Positions 35,844-48,333 of a DNA stretch of 64,000 nt are shown piece after piece. Position numbers and translations under genes: made by a program. The notes beneath the pieces are model-generated. The model had not been told where the DNA came from. It ran no database searches and saw nothing but the letters and a program-made list of their open reading frames with translations. The DNA is from Pseudofabraea citricarpa (Eukaryota; Ascomycota; Leotiomycetes; Helotiales; Dermateaceae): positions 930,001 to 994,000 of the forward strand of contig JAPWGK010000002.1 of the NCBI GenBank assembly GCA_029641185.1, written 5' to 3'. The stretch's first letter is position 1, and every line of letters begins with the position of its first letter.

Positions 35844-36466
35844 TTTACCGTGCCATACCAATGCATGCCGTAGTCCAGGACAGTATAGCATAACTCAGCA
35901 TCCCATAACGGAACAATAGTAGTGTACCATCCCATCTTTGCCCGCAGAGGTAGCGCGATGCGATGCAATGCAAAGCAAAGCCAGCACGGAAGAGGAAAAA
36001 GTCTCGAAACCTTAAAAAGAAGAAAGAGATGCAAGCTGGAGAGGAGAATCACAAAGCACAAGCAAGCACAACACAACACAACAACCACGCAAGCAGATGC
36101 AAAGCAAAGCGTCTAGAATTTTTTTCATTTTCATTTCATTCCCTGCCCTCTGCCATCCCTTTCTCCTCTCTCTTCTCAAATCGTTCCTCTCTCTGAAGCT
36201 TGGTAGATAGGTAGGTAGGTAGTAGTAAAAAAAGCCCCATCCCATCCTGTCCTGTTCCACCACGTCCTCACTCACACATTGTGTCATTTGCCAGTGAATC
36301 ATTGGAGAAAAAAGTGCCTTTTCCTTTCTTCCTGCCTGCCCATTCCAATTCCCTTCCTTCTCTTCCAATCATTTCCTTTTTTTGGGTTCTCCGCCTCATT
36401 TTCTGCCTGCCTGCCCGTCCTTGCCCGGTTGCAGAATCCACACGTAACAAAATAGAAAAAGATAAA

Positions 36467-36490
36467 TGCTTGCTTGCTTGCTTGCTTGCT
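36467..36490. repeat. (TGCT)6 tetranucleotide microsatellite
   Basis: Six perfect TGCT copies followed by degenerate TACT/TGCT. Non-coding. Confidence 0.9.
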
Positions 36491-37253
36491 TACTTGCTCG
36501 CCTCAGGAGAAGAAAGGAAGGAGGAGGACGGGAAGGAAAAGGAAGGCATGCCACTCCGCCCCTGCCCCAAGTTATAGACAAGACTCTTCAACAAAGAAGA
36601 AAGAAAAGAAAAGCCTTGTGCAATCGAAGTTGAATAAAAAGTTGCACCGAGAAACATAAACACTCGAAGAGAAGATCAAGAAAGAAGTAAAATACGCAGG
36701 CCGAATAGCAAATAAAAACAAAAGCAGAAAAAAGTTCTCCAAAACAATTGGTGTAGAAACGCCCTAAAACACCAAATTCCCTGCCCGAACAACTAACTAT
36801 AGGGGGAATCTCTTGCTTCGCGAAACAAGAGACTCGACAAGGATGATTTCCTGTCACATGTAAAAAATAAACTCATGATGCGCCATATGCCCTAATCTCT
36901 CTGTGTCTCTTTTTTGGTACTCCGGTTCGCCAACATGAGGTGTTCTGAAGGTAGGGTAAATATATTGAGCGACGATTGTAGAATATGTAATAAGTAGGAC
37001 GCCGTCAAGAGTTGAAGGTGAGAGGAAAACTTGTAGATCGAGAAGTGGGTAGCCAAAGGAGTGTCGTAAACTTCGTAGATGTCTTCATGGACAACAGGTC
37101 CCTCATCTTGATTTCGCCTTGCAGAATGCCGTTCAGGAACAAGCCATGCCACAACAACCGAACAGAGATTCAGTTATCGAGGACATACCGGTCATTGAAG
37201 CCATTACTGTCACCGAAAGAACAAAAACCCGAGAGGGCCAAGGAATAGCCTGC

Positions 37254-38046
37254 TTATAATATGACGCATTTCCGAGAAGACTTGTTGCGATAATGCCGAT
37301 TTGAATCTCGCTGTGGGCCTCCATCGGATTGTCCGCCCATTCTCTGGCCCTTCCCACTTGTTGGCGATGGTCTAATGCTTTGCATTCTCTGCCGGCGCAA
37401 CAATCGAACAACGTCATAGAATGCCTTCTCGACATTGATGCAATTCTTAGCTGATGCTTCGACAAATTCACAGCCAAGCTCTCGCGCCAGCGCATGCCCC
37501 TCTTGGGTGGAGACCTCCCGCTCTGTAACTCGATCGCTCTTGTTCCCAACCAGCATTATTGGTACCGGTGCGGAGGGAGCCACCGAAGATATCGGAGAAC
37601 CTGGGTATGAAGGTGACGAGGCAGACGATTCTTTGACCCTTTGGATCTGGTTATGGAATCTCTGAATTCGGGTAAAGGAAGATCTGGAGGAGATACTGTA
37701 GACAAGTACAAAGCCTTCACCATCGCGAATCCATTGGTCTCGTAATGCCGTGTACTCTTCTTGTCCAGCAGTGTCAAGGACCTCCAACATGCACGACTGT
37801 CCGTCGATTACCACCTGCTTCCGATATGAGTCCTCGATAGTCGGATCGTACTGTGATCAGATGTCAGCATGCAGCTTGGAATTTCCGGTACCGCATCGGG
37901 GGCACGTCGTGCTCTCAACTCGGCTTGAGGATATATCTTACCGTCTCAACGAAGTGCTGTAGAGTCAATTGTATGGTCAGGGCCGTCTTGCCAACACCAC
38001 CATCTCCTAGCACCACCAGCTTGTACAGCACCATCTTGCCCGCCAT
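37254..38046 (-). CDS. RAS2: Ras2-type small GTPase (RasB group)
   Basis: Two exons (37942-38046, 37254-37850) give 233 residues. All Ras motifs are visible: P-loop GDGGVGKT (14-21), switch I/effector [12 protein letters not shown] completed across the intron, switch [15 protein letters not shown] for guanine binding and EASAKN. It ends in a CAAX box, CVIL; the terminal Leu favours geranylgeranylation. Compared with canonical Ras, a ~20-residue Ser/Pro-rich insertion (coding about 37570-37630) sits between the helix ending RVKES and the NKxD strand. The pattern fits the second fungal Ras (Aspergillus RasB, Neurospora ras-2), which controls hyphal growth, polarity and development through cAMP/MAPK signalling. 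The long upstream region suggests complex control. Confidence 0.93.
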
Positions 38047-38520
38047 GACTAATGCCTTGTAGGAAGCGTATGAGAGAGCAGCAGATGCAGTCGTATGGGA
38101 ACTCGAGAGTAGTGCTCGACAGGGGCGAAATCAATTCGTTTGTGTATCGCAGCGGGCAGTGGTGGAGAATCGACGTCGATGTCCGTTGGCTGGCTCAGGC
38201 AAGAATTAGGTGACAAAGCTCGGAGCGCTGTACGGTCACGGTGGTGGGAGGAGATAAAGGAGGGCGGTAGGCGGCTGATAATCTAGGCACACGGAAGTAC
38301 TGAGGCACCGGACGCTTTGGTACGGCACGGGGGGGGGGAGGAGAAGAGAAGAAGGGGGGAGCTGGGTAGAGTAATGGGCTGGTAACTTGGGCTGGGAAGC
38401 TGGGCCTGTCTGTATGCGTAAAACTGGACCAGTAGATACAGTGCAGTAGTGGGCGAGAAGGCCGTGGTCGGGGTAGGTACGGTACGGATGTGAGCCTGGG
38501 GGGGTGGCAGTTCAGGAATG

Positions 38521-38640
38521 ATGGTAGGCGGTGGTGGTGGTAGTGGTGTTGGTGGTGGTTTAGGCGATGGGTTGCGAGGTGGAGGAGGTGGAGGTTGTGG
38601 TGGTGGTGGTGGCAGTGGCCGTGGCCGTAGCAGAAACAGT
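38521..38640. repeat. GGT/GGA-rich degenerate trinucleotide tract
   Basis: About 120 bp dominated by GGT, GGA and TGG triplets on the plus strand. Such G-tracts could form quadruplexes, but that is only inferred. Confidence 0.7.
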
Positions 38641-38700
38641 TAGTAGTGATAGCTGGTGGGCGATAGGGTTATCGGAGTGAACTGATGTGATGTGATGAGT

Positions 38701-38735
38701 GATGGCTGATGGCTGATGGCTGATGGCTGATGGGT
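38701..38735. repeat. GATGGCT heptanucleotide array
   Basis: Four perfect GATGGCT copies and a fifth degenerate one, in the RAS2 upstream region. Confidence 0.85.
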
Positions 38736-38797
38736 GCTGACACTGGCGCTGGAATTTGGTGAAGTGATATCGGATAGCTTTAGGGGTCCGTCGTAGT

Positions 38798-38843
38798 GCT
38801 TTGCTTTGCTTTGCTATGCTGTGCTGTGCCTTGCTATGCTTTG
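38798..38843. repeat. TTTGC/TGTGC pentanucleotide array
   Basis: About nine 5-nt units of the form NTTGC or NTGCT with scattered substitutions, in the RAS2 upstream region. Confidence 0.75.
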
Positions 38844-39606
38844 TCTAAGATGACCGATGACGAGTTCAAGCTCAAATAATAATGCTGTAAAATACTGTAC
38901 TCCGAGACCCGTTTGTTTGCAAGCATGAACGCTGGACCTTGGATGCTCTTTTCACTTACTCACTCTTTTCTGGTCTCCGGCAGGGGCGATTCTGCATGCT
39001 TCGAAGGGTTACTATATATGTCCATGTTGACTTCTCCCTCGTCCCCCATCCTCGTCCCCCATCGATCCACGTCGTCCGCGTCTACATTCACGTCCATGTC
39101 GATGTCCACGTCGACCTCGCGCCTGCATCGCAGCTCAACAACAGCATCGGCATCAGCATCAGCAGCATCTTACATATGGGATGAGACGTGTGCACCAGTT
39201 CGCAACAGAAGCAAGAAGGGAAAAAAGGCTTGGGTGGACACGACTTCACAACGTGGGAATCGGTGCAACCTCAGCTACATACATGTTCATGCCATGTACC
39301 CATGAGACCTCTGCTCTGCCTCCCGTAACGTAACCCGTCATGGTACAGGACAAAATTGAAAAGGAAAAAGAGGCGCCTCCTGTCGGATTCAAGCACCCAA
39401 AACAATTGAGCGCGGGTCACCAACTGACTCTGTGCCTGCTGCTTAGCTGCTACTGTACCAAAGTACCACAGTACCGCAGTCGCCATCGCAGCCCATCGAG
39501 AGCAGTGCAGTGCAGTGCATCCAGACTCAGACTGCCAGAGAGAGCCCGAGACTCCCAGTCTTCCGTCGTACTGGAGCAGCAGTAGTCTTCAACGGCAGTT
39601 GTGCAA

Positions 39607-39636
39607 CATGTCCATGACCATGACCATGACCATGAC
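39607..39636. repeat. (CATGAC)4 hexanucleotide array
   Basis: One CATGTC then four perfect CATGAC copies in register. Non-coding. Confidence 0.85.
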
Positions 39637-41131
39637 GATACCATGCTATGCTCAGACCCAAGTGGCATCTCTCTTCTCTGGTAAGCTTGGATGGGCAGCA
39701 GCAGTAGGCGCGCCTGGGATATATTTCAGCATGATCGAGACATCGGCATCGCCAGATAAGTGCTCAGAAAGCGCCGGCGGCGACCTGCACTACTCGACAC
39801 TCAATCGCTCCATCGCTCCCTCGCTCACCCACAGAGTCCGGGACCATCTCTGGCCGCGCCTGATCACCGGAAGACCAGCCTGCAGCCCCAGCGAACCACG
39901 AACCACGAACCCATAAGTTCACAAGTTCACAACCCATGGCCGACGAACAGGGTGGGGCCGAAGCAAAAGCCAAAGCTCCTGTCTTGCAGTCTTGCAGAGC
40001 GAGTCCCCGACCACGCTGTCCCACCTAACGACCAAGAAAAAAACACAGCAAGAAAGAAAAAAAAGAAGAAAAAAAAAGGCCCTGGCAAGTGCTGTAGCAA
40101 GTTACCACCTCGCACGCAGAGCAATTATATACGGTAAGATTCCGAGTCGATCAGCGAGCTAGCACATCCTCTGTAAAACTCCGACCTGGTAAGAGTCTAG
40201 ATCTCTCACGTGCGAAGGGTCCAGCCGTTGTAAACCCGAGGGTAGGTATTAAGTAAGGATCTTCCATTCCTCTGCTAACAGCAATCCAACAACTGCTGCA
40301 GATAAAAATAAAGAGCTTTCTCCTTCGAACAAGCAAGGACCGGAGGACCCGTATCATTCGCCCATGCTTACCAGAATGGAGTCGCGTCGTGCGACCCCGG
40401 TTCCCAACTCCCTCTCACACGGTAGCGGTGGGAAGGGAGGGAAGTACGAGAGTAAGCAAGCAAGCAAACATTATTGTCTCCGCGTTCGCAAGAGGTGATA
40501 GATAGACCCAGTAGACAAGCTGCCTCCTCCCTTAGAAGCACCAGATCATGCAGCCGAGTCGCATCAATTAGATGAATTGAAGAGCTGCATTCGTAGTTCA
40601 AGTCATGAAAGAGTAAGCTGCCAACGCTACCTAGACCACCTCTGCATATCGAGCACACCCGGGCCAAGTCTACCGCGTACCTCTCTGCTGGATAAATGGC
40701 ACAGAACGAGGAAGCCAGTTGGATGATCAGTGATCATCAACCCCGCGATACCCAACAATTGACCGAGGGTTGGCAAAGCTTTGCTGCTTGTCCTTTTGGC
40801 TCATGCATCGGGCACCCGCCCTCTTCATCTCTAGTCAGTTGGGCAGCACAAGAACGAAAATCAGACGGGTCACTGCAGGCCATGGTTGCAAGGTCATCTA
40901 TAGCATTGTAATATAGACGTAGACTATATACATGAAGGTCAATAATGGTTGAAAAAAAGGAAAAATTCCGCCCAGCTGGTGAAAGGTCTTGTTGGGGAAT
41001 ACCTCGCCCTGTAGAAACGCCGCCCTAATTGCTTGCAGAAAGATATCAAGATGGATAAAATATCAAGCGAAGTCATATCCACGTAAGTGCTGGATCATCA
41101 TCCAGCGAGATCCACCATCCATGATTGCTCA

Positions 41132-42389
41132 TCAGTCACGCATTTCGTGCTCGTCCCCGAACGGCGTACTGTTTCTCTTCCCTAATCCTCCTCGCACATC
41201 GCCGTGAGCCTTCTTGGTAGCTTCCTCTATCACTGCGCTGAGGCTGGTGGTGCTTTGCGGGGTTCCCGGAGGGTCTCTGAAGGGTCCTTGCTCTACGGCC
41301 GGTGTATCCTCAATGAGCGTGACGGCTCTCGAGTCGCGGTCCAGAAAGCTGTGATGTGCGGAGCTGGTCTCAGCAACCGAGGTCTTTTTTCCACCACTGG
41401 CAACACTGACGACCTGTGGCCGCATCTGCGTGGCAGCACTGGCGCTGTTGACACTGGCATTGTTCAAGAAAGTAGATCCCACGCTGAAAGCGGGGCTAGG
41501 GGGTGCATATTTGCCGTAATCGACGCTCGGAACCGGGGGCGTGAGTTCACCTGGGTTGTGACCGGCAGATTTGACGCTGACGACAGCTGCCTTTCCTCGA
41601 ATTACCGTCTGCGCGGGAACCGGCGATACAATAGCGTTCTTGCCGTAGATGGTGGAAGCAACGCTGTTTCTCGCATATGATGTTCGGTCGCTGATGCCAG
41701 AGTAGGTCGAGTCCCGCAGGTCGCCCGGCATAAAGAAGTGCTCGTCCTCGTACCTCGGCGAACTTGCAGCTGATGATAATGCAATTGGGATCGGCGGTAC
41801 GGGAGGAACCAGAAGACCAGGCGTTGATGGTGCCGACCGGTTGGTCACACCCGGGATATATGCGATCTGAATAATGTTGGAAGCGCGCGTAAGAACAGTT
41901 GATGCGATAGAGCCGACGGTGTGTGTTGAGGCCCGCGCATCTCGTCGCATCGTGAAATCCTTCTCTGTTGGTAGTCCATCGTCTTCCTCCTCATGCTCCT
42001 GAATCCAATCTTCCTGTTCATATTGCTGTCGTTTCGTCTTGATACAGAATCTCCATACTAGGTATGTGATTATTGCGATTGCTGCAACTCCTCCGATAAC
42101 TCCGCCGGCGATGGCTCCTGTATTTGGGCCGTCGTTCGACTTTGAAGACGATGCTGGTGTTGTCGTAGACGACGAGGCAGCACTAGTTACACACGTTGTC
42201 GACTGGCAGGCATCGCACGACGGAGGAATGAGCTGGCAGATCTGGCCATCCGGACATGTTGGGCACGATGGTGTTTCTGTAGCGCAGCCCGTCACGCAGC
42301 GGCGGAAGAGGCTATTGAAAGAGGCTATAGATTATTAGTATTGAGGCTGCACGGCTAGAACGAACCAACAAACCTTCGTAGGCAGACAT
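41132..42389 (-). CDS. OPY2: Opy2-like membrane anchor of the HOG pathway
   Basis: Two exons (42374-42389, only 16 nt, and 41132-42324) encode 402 residues. The extracellular N-terminus has eight cysteines in the pattern CVTGC-x6-C-x2-C-x5-C-x6-C-x2-C-x4-C, which matches the Opy2 cysteine-rich domain. A Ser/Thr-rich stalk and a single Gly/Ala/Ile-rich transmembrane helix (about residues 75-99) follow, then basic residues (KTKRQQ) and a ~300-residue cytoplasmic tail rich in Ser/Pro with PPVPPIP motifs. In yeast, Opy2 is a plasma-membrane anchor that recruits the MAPKKK adaptor Ste50 for osmostress and filamentation signalling; the tail holds the interaction sites. There is no classical signal peptide, and the cysteine domain begins within the first 20 residues. 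Divergent from the chitin synthase gene across 3.1 kb. Confidence 0.85.
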
Positions 42390-45300
42390 ATTGAAGGATT
42401 AAAGGATATAAATCACGACGACCGAGGTCGTTGTGATATTTTAGAAGGAGGTCGAGACAAATAAGAAGATGAGAGGGCTGGTGGTGTGGGTATGGGTATC
42501 GGCGTGAGTTTCGCGTTTAAAGGGTCGTCGAGGAATGCCAGACAACGAGTTCCAGCTCAACAGCCTACACGATCTACTCTATCGGAGTGGGACGGTATAT
42601 ATAACGAAAAGAAGGAGACGAGGCCTGTATCAGATTCTCGTAATATGTGGCGGGGGAGAAGTGAAGCGGATGAAGTGATGCGTGCAGTGTCGAATTGTTG
42701 CCGTTAGGCTACGGGCGCAAAAAAGATGAAGAGAAGTTGATGAAGCGATATAACGAGTGTGAAAGAGACAAGCTCTGTTGTGGTGCTGGAAGCCAAACGG
42801 GACTCAACTACATTGATGTCAATGATGCTGAATCTAAGGATCGACAGCGGCGACGGGTTGGTCTTGAGGTTGAATCGTTGCTGTAGAAGGTTGCCCGGTT
42901 GGTGATCAGAGGGAGGCGGCACTGGCTGGGGGAGATCAGATGGTGATGGCTCAGCTAGGCGAGTAGGGAGTGGGCGGGCGAGTGGGCCACTTACACCACT
43001 GTAGCCACCTTTTGGTCGTCAAAGACCTTGTGCATTGTACGAACGTACGAGCCATTTAGTTCCCCGTCTTATCGACAAGGAAAAACGGGACTTTTGGTTG
43101 GCGGGCTGGCCAATGACACCGTAGCACAGAGCCAATGGGCTAGATGCAGCCAATCTCACGAACTCAATGCGACGAACGAATGAGCGAGCTGGAAGTCGCC
43201 GAGAGCAAGTTCCATATAGAGTGCTGCTTCTTCTCTGCACTTCACTTTCATCTTTGTTGTTGTTATTGTTGCAACAGTTGAACACTCAGACGGATCTCTC
43301 CAATTCTCACGGCTGTTGTGGTCGACCCGGCTAACAAAGGGAGAGAGTTATTCTAGTGCCAGCAAGCCACATGCCACAGCATGGAACCATCGTATCAAAG
43401 TAGACGAGTCAACGGTACAGGACGCGATGAGACTCTGGTATCTTTGACCCTTTACCGTAGTCTCCGGACCTTGTGTTCAGGTACCATACAGACTCCAGAG
43501 TACGAGAGGACAAGGACGGCCAAGCAGGTGAAAGACAATTCAAATGGGCCAAGGGTTGGTAATATCTGCAAAGGCGTTGTTCGTTGTCATGGCAAGCCGT
43601 TATACTTTGAAAGTGAGAGAATTCTCGAGATACTTTACAGTAGCAAGTTGCCCACGCAGTCGCGTTGACAGACTTTGGATGCAGGGGAAAGGAGAGTTCA
43701 TCTCGTCAAATCCTGGGGTTAAGGCTAACACGCGTCCTTGGCCCTCATCCATCCTCCTGAGCTCGGTAAATTATTAACGAGGTAACGGACGGGCCAAGAG
43801 ACCATATCTCAGCAATATGCTCCCGTACGGAGGTGGGCAGTTCTTTGCATATATATATAATGTTCGAGTTGTCCATCAACCATGGCAGAATCGACCGTGT
43901 ACCGGTGGTACCTTACGTATTGCGTACTCGCATGATTTCTGCCGTGGTTCCAAGGCCCAACGATCCTTCAACGCACTTCCAAGGTGCATTGTGGCTCATT
44001 CTTTAGCGAGCAAGCAACCCCCTGACTGTTGCCCCTGAGGGTGCTTCGGGAGTCGCGAGCATGGCGTCATTCTTCTTGGGGAGGCTGAGAACAAGAAGAA
44101 AATGCAGGTTTTTTTCTCGCTGCATATCCAGCATTATTCGGAGGGGAGGGCATAACAGGAGATGCCGCTTGCCGCTCGCTCGTGCACGACGCAAAGGATG
44201 CGAACCCGTATTCATACCCTACATGTGCTTGCTCTCGCGAAAACGGGATGCTTTGTCAGCCAGATTGAGAGACAAGACAAGCTACAACCCGTATCCCGGT
44301 GGCGGTAAATGCTCGCTTATGCCCGGGTTTCCCCAGTTGTCTATTTTTGTCGGCGGGCTAGCAGAGGGCCAGCAGCCATTTATCGCGCGGCTGCCGATGA
44401 GGCGTGTGGGCGTCAAGAGCAGGAGAGGGTGAGAGAGAGGCCAACTGCTGCATCCGTGGGTGGCCCTTTGAGGCTTTGAGAGATCAGACAAAGCCGGTCG
44501 AGCTGAAAGGCTGGTTATCCAGGAACAGAGCGCATACTTCATCTCAAGTCTTGAATGGGTGTGCAAACTGGCTGATCGCGTGTTTCACATGTACAGCTCC
44601 TGAAACGACCTCCTCTACAGTACAGCCTCGAGCTTGTTAGGCTTTCCTTTGCCAGCGGGAGGGCACATCATCATCATCATCATCATTATTGCTACGTATC
44701 AGCCAGTAGTCTATCGAAATCTCCCTTGGCGAAGCTTTTGAGGGGGGAGAAGAGAGGGGAGAGCAATAGCTAGGGGAGGGGAGCAGGTAGCGGAGGGCAA
44801 GGGGAGTTTGTTATTTTGTAACAAAGAATCAGACTTCTTTCTTTGTGATGTTGGGATAGTTACCCTACTGTACTTAGCTATGATCAATTAGGATCAATAA
44901 TCCTGGCAGAGGACCACGACCAGACGACCAAGCCTCCAACCAGAACAGCCGCATCTGGTCTACGACTACATTCATTCGTGTCCTCGCTTGACACCGGCAA
45001 CACAAGCAGCACCAGCAGCACCGCCCCTCTCCCATAGTAGAGTAGTGGCTCCCTCCTCCCACACCCCCGTCATCCAACCGTGGCTCCCTACTCGCACCTC
45101 GCGCGCTGCTGATCATCATGTTGGTTAGGGTGGTCCAGTAACAGTGAAACATGAAAACAAATACTTCTTCCTCCCCTTTCATTGTCCTAGAGTCCACCCT
45201 TTTGTAGCAATATCCATCTCGCCCACCCCGTTCCTTCTCCCTCTCTCCGTCCCTCCTTTCCTTTCAGCGATCCCCTTCTTTCAAAGGGTTGCATTCATCA

Positions 45301-45462
45301 AAGGTCCTGGTGACGTCGGATCTCGTCTTGACCCCGACATTCCTGAAGCTGCAGCTCCGCCAACGATACCGACTGACCCACCTACTCTATTTCGCACCGT
45401 GAAATTCCTTCACCAACCTTCCCAGACTCCAACACACATACACCTCTGCCAGATTTGCAATC
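42390..45462. other. 3.1-kb divergent region between OPY2 and chitin synthase
   Basis: Both promoters lie in or at the edges of this stretch. It has a (CAT)7 microsatellite, TATA-like ATATATATATAAT at 43850-43862, TACTGTA words at 44616 and 44866, and a pyrimidine-rich segment (about 45165-45260) just upstream of the chitin synthase start, typical of fungal 5' UTRs. Open frames show no homology; a minus-strand segment near 44205 resembles a tRNA B box but does not fold as a tRNA. Confidence 0.5.
44666..44686. repeat. (CAT)7 trinucleotide microsatellite
   Basis: Seven perfect CAT copies followed by CATTATT, non-coding. Confidence 0.9.
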
Positions 45463-48333
45463 ATGGCATACTCCGGTAATGGAGGCTACGAGGAGCACAA
45501 ACTCCAAGAGATCCCGCCAGGAGGTGCAGTGAGTAGCAAAGGTCCCTTGGGTGAATTGACCATACTGACCAGCTTCTCAAGTACCATCGTCCTCCGCACG
45601 ACGACGAAGATGGCAACCTACCACTTCTTCCACATCAACAACAACCCGGCGGTCCATTTGCCAGCCCTTACGATCAGCAAACAGGACTGCGAACCGACAC
45701 ACCGCCTGTGAGACCAGTCTCCACATACAGCTTAACGGAAACCTATGCTACACCGGGCGGCGGACCTCCTCCCATGGCACCCTACAGCAGTGACTATGGC
45801 AACCCTTCCTATGGCCACCACATAGATGATGATAACCAATATGGTATGGCTGGCCGCTCTGGCTCTCCTTACTCACGAGCCGATTCAGACTCGACCGAGG
45901 CCTGGCGACAAAGACAAGTCCCCGGTGGTTCGGGTTTGAAGCGATATGCAACCAGAAAGGTAAAACTTGTGCAAGGCAGCGTGTTGAGTGTTGACCACCC
46001 AGTCCCGAGTGCCATCAAGAATGCCATTCAAGCAAAGTACAGAAACGATCTCGAGGGTGGCAGCGAGGAGTTTACGCACATGCGATACACGGCTGCAACT
46101 TGCGATCCAGATGAGTTCACCCTCAAGAATGGTTACAATCTCCGCCCCGCCATGTACAACCGCCATACCGAGTTGCTTATTGCAATCACCTATTACAACG
46201 AAGACAAGCAGTTGACCGCCCGAACTTTGCACGGTGTCATGCAGAACATTCGAGACATTGTGAACCTCAAAAAATCCGATTTCTGGAACGTCGGTGGCCC
46301 TGCCTGGCAGAAGATCGTGGTGTGCCTGGTCTTTGATGGTATCGACCCTTGTGACAAGGATACCCTCGACCTTCTTGCAACCATTGGTATCTACCAAGAT
46401 GGTGTCATGAAGAAAGACGTCGATGGAAAGGAGACCGTTGCACATATCTTCGAATACACAACCCAACTTTCCGTTACTGCAAACCAGCAGCTTATCAGAC
46501 CTCAAGATGACAGCTCAAACACACTTCCTCCTGTTCAGATGATGTTCTGTCTGAAGCAGAAGAACACCAAGAAGATCAACTCCCACAGATGGCTTTTCAA
46601 CGCTTTCGGACGCCTTCTGAACCCTGAAGTATGTATCCTTCTTGATGCAGGTACCAAGCCTGGACCAAAGTCCCTCCTGGCCCTGTGGGAAGGCTTCTAC
46701 AACGACAAGGATCTTGGTGGAGCTTGTGGTGAGATACACGCAATGCTTGGCCGCGGAGGGAGAAAACTGTTCAATCCATTGGTAGCCACTCAAAATTTCG
46801 AGTACAAGATCAGTAATATCTTAGACAAACCTCTTGAGAGTTCATTCGGATACGTCAGTGTGCTCCCTGGAGCTTTCTCGGCATATCGCTTCCGAGCAAT
46901 TATGGGCCGACCGCTAGAACAATACTTCCACGGTGATCATACTCTTTCCAAGATCCTTGGTAAGAAGGGTATTGAGGGAATGAACATTTTCAAGAAGAAC
47001 ATGTTCTTGGCCGAGGACAGAATTCTCTGTTTCGAACTCGTCGCTAAAGCAGGCTCAAAATGGCATCTGACATACATCAAGGCTGCCAAGGGTGAGACGG
47101 ATGTGCCTGAAGGCGCTCCCGAATTCATTGGACAGCGAAGAAGATGGCTGAATGGTTCTTTCGCAGCCAGCATGTACTCCATTATGCACTTCGGCCGGAT
47201 GTACAAGAGTGGTCACAACTTCGTTCGCATGTTCTTTTTGCATATCCAGTTGATCTACAACATGCTCACTGTCACTCTCGCTTGGTTCTCTCTGGCATCT
47301 TTCTGGTTGACCACTACTGTTATCATGGATCTTGTTGGACAGCCAGTGCCTGCATCCGACACTACTACAGAGCATCACGGTTGGCCCTTCGGAGATACTG
47401 CAACACCTATTATCAACACCATCTTGAAGTACCTTTACCTCGCATTCCTCCTCGTCAATTTCATCTTGGCACTTGGAAACAGACCTAAGGGATCAAGATT
47501 GACGTATATGATATCGTTCATGGTTTTCGGTGTTATTCAAGCCTATGTTGTTGTCCTGTCCATGTACTTGGTTGTTCGCGCCTTCACCAGCTCTTCGGAT
47601 GGTATCAAGACCGATTCTGCGGGGGAATTCTTCGCCAGTTTCTTCGGAAGCTCGTCGAGTGGAGGAACCGGAATTATCATTCTTGCTCTAGCTGCTACCT
47701 TTGGCCTGTACTTCGTCGCCTCCTTCATGTATCTTGACCCATGGCACATGTTCACCTCCTTTGGCCAGTATCTTCTACTCATGTCATCCTATGTCAACAT
47801 TCTGCTCGTCTACGCATACAGCAATTGGCATGATGTTTCATGGGGTACCAAAGGTTCCGATAAGGCAGAAGCACTTCCATCCGCAGTCACATCAAAGTCA
47901 GACGGAAAAGCTGCAGTCATCGAGGAAATTGATAGACCGCAAGAGGATATTGACAGTCAGTTCGAGGCTACAGTTAAACGTGCCTTGAGGCCGTTTGTTC
48001 CAGTCGTCGAGGACGAGAAAAAGACATTGGAAGATTCCTACAAATCTTTCAGAACCAAGCTTTTGATCTCATGGATGTTTTCCAATGCATTATTGGCAGT
48101 AGCAATCACTAGCGACAGTTTCGATACCTTTGGCTTCGGAGTAAGTTATATTCTCACATTCCCTCAAACTTCTCATGCTAATTCCCTACTTCTAGAACAA
48201 AGCTTCAGTCCGTACAGCCAAGTTCTTCACAGTTTTGTTATACTTGACTGCCTTCCTAGCACTTATCCGATTTATCGGCTGCTGTTGGTTCTTGGGCCGC
48301 TCCGGTATTATGTGCTGCTTTGCCAGACGCTAA
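45463..48333 (+). CDS. chitin synthase, probably class III
   Basis: Three exons (45463-45528, 45582-48140, 48196-48333) give 920 residues. The cytosolic N-terminus ([20 protein letters not shown]) is polar with the motif [13 protein letters not shown], followed by the catalytic GT2 domain. Visible active-site motifs are LLDAGTKPG, the EDRIL acid (about residue 500) and QRRRW (about 540-544). Several transmembrane helices follow, and the last exon ends [12 protein letters not shown]. The order and C-terminus match class I-III chitin synthases; similarity of both ends to Aspergillus ChsB points to class III, which is important for hyphal growth. It polymerises UDP-GlcNAc into chitin at the plasma membrane. 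Without the last intron the frame would read on to 48590 without homology, which supports the splice at 48141. Confidence 0.93.

Larger units (their letters stand above)
33129..37253. other. 4.1-kb simple-repeat-rich convergent spacer
   Basis: It lies between the 3' ends of two convergent genes and is far longer than 3' UTRs require. Contents include GAG and CACACAT arrays, a TAGCGCA array, CCTTG and TGCT arrays, polypurine stretches (34660-34700, 35100-35190), many TACTGTA words (33948, 33957, 34312, 34899, 35599, 35727) and a CCTAGGTA (34938). The open frames here are composed of these repeats and show no homology. An unannotated non-coding transcript is possible but not supported. Confidence 0.5.
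38047..41131. other. 3.1-kb region upstream of RAS2
   Basis: 5' region of RAS2 and 3' region of OPY2, both leftward. It contains G-rich runs (about 38320-38360), GGT-rich degenerate triplets (38521-38640), three tandem arrays listed separately, and TACTGTAC words at 38893 and 39451. Open frames on both strands are repeat-derived and without homology. Confidence 0.5.

Noticed and set aside
44150..44290. Minus-strand GGGTTCGCATCC resembling a tRNA B box with a TGGC-type A box upstream
   Set aside because: T-stem pairing fails, the T loop lacks the conserved A and the acceptor ends do not pair.
45885..46505. 206-codon antisense frame within chitin synthase
   Set aside because: Explained as the shadow of the strongly codon-biased chitin synthase frame on the other strand.
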